From contig CAIYZI010000284.1 in the NCBI GenBank assembly GCA_903930665.1, forward strand, positions 1-11,096: 11,096 nt of DNA, written 5' to 3'. Position 1 is the first letter of the stretch. Each line of letters starts with the position of its first letter. The stretch is from an uncultured beta proteobacterium. GTDB taxonomy: Bacteria; Pseudomonadota; Gammaproteobacteria; Burkholderiales; Burkholderiaceae. Below are positions 6,737 to 11,096 of the stretch, one piece after another. Made by a program: the position numbers and the translations under genes. The notes under the pieces are model-generated. The model searched no databases and was not told where the DNA came from. It worked only from the letters and a program-made list of their open reading frames with translations.

Positions 6737-7546
6737 ATGGAGAAGAATACTTTATTGCAAGTTTGGCCTATTCCTGCTTTTGATGACAACTACATCTGGT
6801 GCATTCATGATGAACATTTTGCGCTGGTAGTCGATCCGGGCCAATCGAAGCCTGTTCTGAAATATCTGGAGCAAAAAAAGTTAACCCTCAAGGGTATTTT
6901 AGTTACTCACCATCATGCCGATCATACGGGCGGTATTTTGGAGTTATTGCGTGCTCTGGATGGGTCTGTCCCAGTCTATGGTCCTGCTGGAAAAGATATT
7001 CCAGGCTGCAGCAATGTCGTCCATGAGGGCGATAAGTTAGAAATTACCCAACCACGTATTAGCCTTAAGGTGTCTGAGGTTCCAGGCCACACCCTAAGCC
7101 ATGTGGCGTATTTCGCGAATATGCAAGCCAATGTGGTTGAGCCGATACTGTTCTGTGGCGACACTTTATTTGCCTGTGGCTGTGGTCGCTTATTCGAAGG
7201 TTCGCCAAAGCAGATGAGCGAATCGCTAGCCAAATTTGCTGCATTGCCAAAAAATACTTTGGTCTACTGCACCCATGAGTACACGCTCTCAAATATTCGG
7301 TTTGCTTTGGCTGTCGAGCCCAATAATTTCAATTTGATTACTTGGGCACAAGAGGCTCAAGCTTTGAGAAAATTGAATCTACCGACCTTGCCCACCACAA
7401 TCGGACAAGAGCTACAAGTCAATCCCTTTATGCGTTGTGATCAGTCGGAGGTAATTGAAGCTGCACGGCAAGTTTCAGGGAGGAGTGGAGCGTTAGCGCC
7501 TACCGAAGTTCTGGAAGTCATCCGCTCCTGGAAAGACCGCTTCTAA
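6737..7546 (+). CDS. gloB: Hydroxyacylglutathione hydrolase (glyoxalase II)
   Basis: This 269-residue metallo-beta-lactamase-fold enzyme hydrolyses S-D-lactoylglutathione to D-lactate and glutathione, the second step of methylglyoxal detoxification in the cytoplasm. It has the N-terminal IPAFDDNYIW and the binuclear metal site: THHHADHTGG (H58, H60, D62, H63), PGHT (H118), CGDTLF (D142) and CTHEYT (H180). The C-terminal glyoxalase II domain includes NPFMRCD (229-235). Length is normal. The ATG is 6 bases from the divergent methyltransferase ATG and has no upstream Shine-Dalgarno site. Either the mRNA is leaderless, or translation starts at TTG 6755-6757, where GGAG at 6739-6742 gives a rather long 12-base spacing and PIPAFDDNYIW would still be kept. 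The stop overlaps the mltD start by one base (TAATG). Confidence 0.96.
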   Translation: MEKNTLLQVWPIPAFDDNYIWCIHDEHFALVVDPGQSKPVLKYLEQKKLTLKGILVTHHHADHTGGILELLRALDGSVPVYGPAGKDIPGCSNVVHEGDKLEITQPRISLKVSEVPGHTLSHVAYFANMQANVVEPILFCGDTLFACGCGRLFEGSPKQMSESLAKFAALPKNTLVYCTHEYTLSNIRFALAVEPNNFNLITWAQEAQALRKLNLPTLPTTIGQELQVNPFMRCDQSEVIEAARQVSGRSGALAPTEVLEVIRSWKDRF

Positions 7547-8961
7547 TGCGTTTGCTTTATGCGGTAATTGTGATTACCGCTTTGCTTTCGGGTTGCGCTA
7601 GTACGGGAGATTGGTCATCTGAAGCACCAACAAAGACTAATTCCAAAGCGGCTAGAGCGGCGCGCGTCAATCTTAAAAAACAATCCGTAAGTAGTATCTA
7701 CGCACCTTCTAGTAATTTGTGGATTCGCATTCGGGATGGGTTTGAGATGGAGCCCATGAATAGCCCGTTAGAAATTGAACAAGTGCGTTGGTTAAGTGCT
7801 CGTCCAGATTATGTGCATCGTTCTATGGCTCGTTCATCGCGCTACCTGTTCTACATAGTTCAGGAAGTGAATGCCCGCAATATGCCGACTGAAATCGCTC
7901 TATTGCCGTTTGTAGAGAGTGCATTTAATCCCCAAGCAAAATCCGGTGCCAAAGCCATGGGCATTTGGCAATTTATGCCGGCTACTGGCAAGGATTTTCG
8001 TTTAACCCAAAACGTATTTAGAGATGAGCGGCGCGATGTATTGCAATCTACTGATGCTGCCTTGGATTATTTACAGCGACTCAATGATCAATTTGGTAGC
8101 TGGGAGCTCGCTTTAGCGGCCTACAACTGGGGCGCTGGAAACATCATGAAAGCTCAAAAGCGTAATATCGCCGCGGGTTTGCCAACAGATTACGAAAGTT
8201 TGATTCTGCCAACTGAGACTCGGAACTATGTTCCCAAGCTCATGGCCTACCGTCAAATCGTTTTAGATCCTCAGGCGTACGGCATCGTTTTGCCTGAACT
8301 TGAAAATCATCCTTACTTTGTAGCGGTAGATGTGGGTAGTGATATTGATGTGTCACTTGTTACCAAGTTGGCCGAAATTCCTTCAGAAGAGTTTCAGAAC
8401 CTCAACCCCTCATTTAATAAACCAGTCATTTTGAGTGCCGCTAACCAGCAAATTCTGCTGCCCTTCGGGCATGCAGAGATTTTTCAGGAAAACTTAAAAA
8501 AATATAACAAGCCGCTTTCCTCTTGGACTGCGGTTCAGGTGACAAAAACCGAGGGTGTAGATCAGACAGCTAAAACCCTGGGGGTGGATGTTGAGGTCCT
8601 TAGGGATGTCAATGGAATTCCCAAGGGGATGCGAGTGAAGTCAGGGTCAACAGTATTAATACCCAAAACCAGCCGTCGCCCAGGGGATATTTCTGTAGCT
8701 ATGGCAGAAAACGGAAGCTTAAGTCTTGAAAAGCCACCTCCACCTCCCCCTCCACCTAAAAAATGTGCAAAAGGAGCGAAATGCCCGGTTGGAAAACCTG
8801 TAAAAGGCTCAGATAAGGGTAATTCTTCCGAAAAAAATGCCGCAACTCAGCATAAATCCGAATCGACAGGGCTTGCAAAATCTGCGAAAAACGGAACTGC
8901 AAAGTCTTCTGGAGTCGTCGTTAAGACGAAAAATACCAAAGGAAATAGCAAAACTCAGTAA
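7546..8961 (+). CDS. mltD: Membrane-bound lytic murein transglycosylase D (lipoprotein)
   Basis: This 471-residue enzyme cleaves the MurNAc-GlcNAc bond of peptidoglycan with formation of 1,6-anhydroMurNAc. A lipoprotein signal ends in LLSGC (C17) with Ala at +2, predicting outer-membrane anchoring. The SLT domain (about 100-240) holds the catalytic E124 in PFVESAF, then AMGIWQFMPATG (137-148) and LAAYNWGAGN (190-199), with NYVPKLMAY near 228. A degenerate LysM-like segment (about 258-306) precedes one recognisable LysM (about 326-374). The tail differs from E. coli MltD: eight prolines (397-404), two cysteines (C407, C413) and a Lys/Ser-rich end of about 65 residues. The ATG overlaps the gloB stop, and GGAAAG lies 10 bases upstream inside gloB, so the two genes are coupled. 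Confidence 0.93.
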   Translation: MRLLYAVIVITALLSGCASTGDWSSEAPTKTNSKAARAARVNLKKQSVSSIYAPSSNLWIRIRDGFEMEPMNSPLEIEQVRWLSARPDYVHRSMARSSRYLFYIVQEVNARNMPTEIALLPFVESAFNPQAKSGAKAMGIWQFMPATGKDFRLTQNVFRDERRDVLQSTDAALDYLQRLNDQFGSWELALAAYNWGAGNIMKAQKRNIAAGLPTDYESLILPTETRNYVPKLMAYRQIVLDPQAYGIVLPELENHPYFVAVDVGSDIDVSLVTKLAEIPSEEFQNLNPSFNKPVILSAANQQILLPFGHAEIFQENLKKYNKPLSSWTAVQVTKTEGVDQTAKTLGVDVEVLRDVNGIPKGMRVKSGSTVLIPKTSRRPGDISVAMAENGSLSLEKPPPPPPPPKKCAKGAKCPVGKPVKGSDKGNSSEKNAATQHKSESTGLAKSAKNGTAKSSGVVVKTKNTKGNSKTQ

Positions 8962-8991
8962 TTCTCATAACGATTTATTTATCCATTTATT

Positions 8992-8995
8992 AGGT
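8992..8995 (+). promoter_or_regulatory. Ribosome binding site deciding the prpE start
   Basis: AGGT lies 5 bases before ATG 9001-9003. The in-frame TTG at 8995 overlaps this element and has no site of its own, so the ATG is preferred. The 39-base gap after mltD shows no terminator. Confidence 0.5.
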
Positions 8996-9000
8996 TGAAC

Positions 9001-10881
9001 ATGTCCTATAAAGCAGAACACGAGCGCTCAATTAAAGACCCAGACGGATTTTGGGGCGAGCAGGCCAAGTTAATACATTGGGAAAAGCCATTCGATAGGA
9101 TTCTGAATTACGACAACCCTCCATTTGCAAAATGGTTTGAAGGGGGTCTAACCAATCTTTGTTACAACGCGGTTGATCGTCATCTTAAAGATCGTCCCGA
9201 TCAAATCGCTTTAGTGGCGGTTTCTACTGAAACCAACCAAGAAAAAGCGTACACATTTAAAGAGCTCTACGAAGAAGTAAATCGTATGGCTGCAATTTAC
9301 AAAGCCAACGGCATTCAAAAGGGTGATCGTGTATTGATTTATATGCCAATGATTGCTGAGGCATGTTTTGCAATGTTGGCATGCGCACGTATTGGCGCGA
9401 TTCACTCAGTGGTGTTTGGTGGCTTTGCTTCCCATAGCTTAGCTTCACGCATTGATGATGCGAAGCCAAAGATGATTGTTACTTCAGAAGCGGGTGCGCG
9501 TGGCGGCAAAGCTGTTCCTTACAAGCCTTTGTTGGATGAGGCAATTAGGATTGCTGTATATAAGCCTGAAAAAGTCTTGATTGTGAATCGCGGTTTAACT
9601 GAGTTCACGACTGTTGCTGGACGTGACTTAGATTACGCAGCAGAACGCCAAAAGCATTTAAATGATCTTGTACCAGTTCAATGGGTTGATGCAACACATC
9701 CCTCTTACATTCTTTATACCTCTGGCACAACTGGTAAGCCTAAAGGTGTCCAGCGTGATACGGGTGGTTATGCAGTAGCTTTAGCCGCCACCATGAATCA
9801 TATTTTTTGTGGCAAGCCTGGTGAAACCATGTTTACTACTTCCGACATTGGTTGGGTCGTAGGTCATAGCTATATCATTTACGGGCCTTTGCTCAATGGT
9901 ATGGCGACCATCATGTATGAGGGCACACCATTGCGCCCTGATGCTGGTATCTGGTGGCAGTTAGTAGAGAAATACAAGGTTTCCGTCATGTTCTCTGCGC
10001 CAACAGCGGTGCGTGTACTGAAAAAACAAGATCCTGCTTTCTTGACCAAATATGACTTATCGAGCTTGCGTGCCCTGTTCTTGGCTGGAGAGCCTTTGGA
10101 TGAACCAACTGCAACTTGGATTCATGATGCGATTAAGAAGCCAATCGTAGATAACTACTGGCAAACCGAAACAGGTTGGCCAATGCTGGCTATCCAACGC
10201 GGTGTCGAAGTCATGCCACACAAATTTGGCTCACCAGGTGTGCCATCTTTTGGTTACAACATGAAGTTACTTGATGATGCGACATCTGCTGAGTTGGGTT
10301 CAGATCAGAAGGGTGTTATTGCGATTGAAGGTCCCTTGCCTCCAGGCTGCATGCAAACAGTTTGGGGTGACGATAAGCGCTTTATCAGCACTTATTGGGA
10401 AACGATTCCAGGCAAGATGATTTACTCCACCTTTGACTGGGGTATTAAAGACAAAGATGGTTACTTCTTCATCCTAGGTCGTACAGATGACGTGATTAAC
10501 GTTGCCGGTCACCGCCTTGGAACTCGTGAGATTGAAGAAAGTATCTCTAGTCATCCAAATGTCTCTGAAGTGGCTGTGGTTGGTATTGAAGACAAGCTTA
10601 AGGGCCAAGCCGCGATTGCCTTTGTGATTCCTAAGGATGCTTCTAATGCTGAAAACTTAGAAGCTGAGTGCATGAAGACCGTTGATAGCCAATTGGGCGC
10701 AATTGCTCGTCCAGGTCGAGTTTATATTGTTACGGCCTTACCTAAGACTCGTTCTGGCAAGATCGTTCGTCGTGCGCTTCAGGCAGTTGCTGAAGGGCGT
10801 GATCCTGGTGATATAAGCACCATGGAAGATCAAACGGTCTTGGCTCAAATCAAGACCATCATTGAGCAGCATATTAAGTAA
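9001..10881 (+). CDS. prpE: Propionyl-CoA synthetase (propionate-CoA ligase), acetyl-CoA synthetase superfamily
   Basis: This 626-residue AMP-forming acyl-CoA synthetase activates propionate (and probably acetate) with ATP and CoA. The N-terminus has the ACS cap (DPDGFWGEQAKLIHWEKPF). The core holds YTSGTTGKPKGVQRDTGGYA (239-258), whose VQRDxGGYA version is the PrpE form rather than the Acs form. DIGWVVGHSY (282-291), YWQTETGWP (386-394), the hinge GRTDDVINVAGHR (493-505) and LPKTRSGKIVRR (580-591) follow. K587 in the last motif is the adenylation lysine controlled by acetylation in this family. NLCYNAVDRHL near 52-62 is also PrpE-like. I chose ATG over the upstream TTG because of the ribosome site. 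No methylcitrate-cycle genes flank it, so propionyl-CoA use must be encoded elsewhere. It may be read through from gloB-mltD. Substrate preference is inferred. Confidence 0.9.
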   Translation: MSYKAEHERSIKDPDGFWGEQAKLIHWEKPFDRILNYDNPPFAKWFEGGLTNLCYNAVDRHLKDRPDQIALVAVSTETNQEKAYTFKELYEEVNRMAAIYKANGIQKGDRVLIYMPMIAEACFAMLACARIGAIHSVVFGGFASHSLASRIDDAKPKMIVTSEAGARGGKAVPYKPLLDEAIRIAVYKPEKVLIVNRGLTEFTTVAGRDLDYAAERQKHLNDLVPVQWVDATHPSYILYTSGTTGKPKGVQRDTGGYAVALAATMNHIFCGKPGETMFTTSDIGWVVGHSYIIYGPLLNGMATIMYEGTPLRPDAGIWWQLVEKYKVSVMFSAPTAVRVLKKQDPAFLTKYDLSSLRALFLAGEPLDEPTATWIHDAIKKPIVDNYWQTETGWPMLAIQRGVEVMPHKFGSPGVPSFGYNMKLLDDATSAELGSDQKGVIAIEGPLPPGCMQTVWGDDKRFISTYWETIPGKMIYSTFDWGIKDKDGYFFILGRTDDVINVAGHRLGTREIEESISSHPNVSEVAVVGIEDKLKGQAAIAFVIPKDASNAENLEAECMKTVDSQLGAIARPGRVYIVTALPKTRSGKIVRRALQAVAEGRDPGDISTMEDQTVLAQIKTIIEQHIK

Positions 10882-10905
10882 TTAGCGGTGAATTTTAGTG
10901 AATCG

Positions 10906-10951
10906 ACCTCCCTTGACCTAGCGGCTAAGGGAGGTGCGGGCTTGAGAGCCC
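10906..10951. terminator. Tandem hairpins after prpE, terminator-like but without a U-tract
   Basis: A perfect 9-bp stem (ACCTCCCTT 10906-10914 with AAGGGAGGT 10927-10935, 12-base loop) is followed two bases later by GGGCT/AGCCC (10938-10942 with 10947-10951, loop TGAG). Neither strand has a run of T after the hairpins. Position and strength suggest a 3'-end structure for prpE, protecting the mRNA or aiding termination, rather than a classical intrinsic terminator. Confidence 0.5.
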
Positions 10952-10973
10952 AATAGGCTGGGGATTCAATGGT

Positions 10974-11010
10974 TTACGAAGCAAAACTGGTATCATAGCT
11001 AGATTCGTAA
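10974..11010. repeat. 7-bp inverted repeat flanking a -10-like element
   Basis: TTACGAA (10974-10980) and TTCGTAA (11004-11010) are perfect inverted arms separated by 23 bases. The TGGTATCAT element lies between them, so the pair could be a regulator site or a hairpin. Function is unknown. Confidence 0.45.
10988..10996 (+). promoter_or_regulatory. Putative extended -10 promoter element facing the right edge
   Basis: TGGTATCAT again combines TGn with TATCAT, and the 14 bases 10988-11001 match 6722-6735 at 13 positions. Transcription would start near 11003, inside the 3' arm of the inverted repeat or just before it. The closest -35-like hexamer (TTTACG, 10973-10978) is only 12 bases upstream, so any activity would depend on the extended -10. 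No convincing rightward ORF follows before the window ends. Confidence 0.35.
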
Positions 11011-11024
11011 CTTATTAAATTACC

Positions 11025-11096
11025 CTAGCGCTTAAAGACACTCACCTCCCGCACAAACAGTCCTGGGTTGGTCTTTTTGGGGTTGTTGAGCGTCGG
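11025..11096 (-). CDS. Possible C-terminal end of an unidentified leftward gene
   Basis: From the right edge the minus strand reads 23 uninterrupted codons, ending NPGLFVREVSVFKR and then TAG at 11025-11027. The amino-acid composition is protein-like, and a convergent partner for prpE would explain the hairpins between them. I do not recognise the family, and 23 codons are too few to exclude a chance open frame. Confidence 0.35.
   Translation of the reverse strand, partial: PTLNNPKKTNPGLFVREVSVFKR

Noticed and set aside
8995..9000. TTG at 8995 as the start of the PrpE gene
   Set aside because: It overlaps the AGGT that serves as the ribosome site for ATG 9001, adds only two residues and has no site of its own.
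10938..11024. tRNA or other classic small RNA gene downstream of prpE
   Set aside because: There is no cloverleaf, T-loop GGTTCGAAT motif or SRP/6S signature; only local hairpins and an inverted repeat can be seen.
1..11096. CRISPR array, insertion sequence, toxin-antitoxin pair or defence cassette
   Set aside because: No tandem repeats with spacers, no transposase or integrase reading frame, and no unexplained small gene pair; almost all bases belong to recognisable genes.

Overview
The window looks like a chromosomal stretch from a betaproteobacterium of the order Burkholderiales, probably a low-GC member such as Polynucleobacter. This is inferred from the moderate GC content, the feel of the protein sequences and the gene neighbourhood (methyltransferase-rnhA-dnaQ next to gloB-mltD). 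No rRNA or other strict phylogenetic marker is present, so the genus is a guess. I see no transposase, integrase, CRISPR array, tRNA or prophage gene.

Layout: (1) 2-178, the last 58 residues of an isocitrate/isopropylmalate/tartrate dehydrogenase family enzyme on the + strand, followed by an intrinsic terminator that lies inside the 3' end of the convergent dnaQ. (2) 195-6730, a leftward block. Read in its own direction it holds a YafS-like methyltransferase, rnhA, a terminator-like hairpin, an RND efflux membrane-fusion protein, an RND inner-membrane permease of MdtB/MdtC type, and dnaQ (DNA polymerase III proofreading subunit). (3) 6737-10881, a rightward block: gloB (glyoxalase II), mltD (murein transglycosylase lipoprotein, start overlapping the gloB stop) and a PrpE-type propionyl-CoA synthetase. 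(4) 10882-11096, a structured intergenic region with strong inverted repeats and, at the very edge, what may be the last 23 codons of an unidentified leftward gene.

The mltD-gloB-yafS-rnhA-dnaQ neighbourhood is an old proteobacterial cluster, also present in Escherichia coli. What stands out here is the two-gene efflux system sitting between rnhA and dnaQ. dnaQ starts only 3 bases after the permease stop, with its ribosome binding site inside the permease gene, so a replication-fidelity gene is apparently translated from the efflux mRNA. The other notable point is the divergent methyltransferase/gloB pair, whose start codons are 6 bases apart. There an extended -10 element predicts a leaderless gloB transcript, and almost the same 14-base element recurs in the far-right intergenic region.

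Most of the window is ordinary housekeeping and accessory metabolism. I found no convincing evidence of an undescribed multi-gene system; the items worth checking are regulatory arrangements and small structural oddities.
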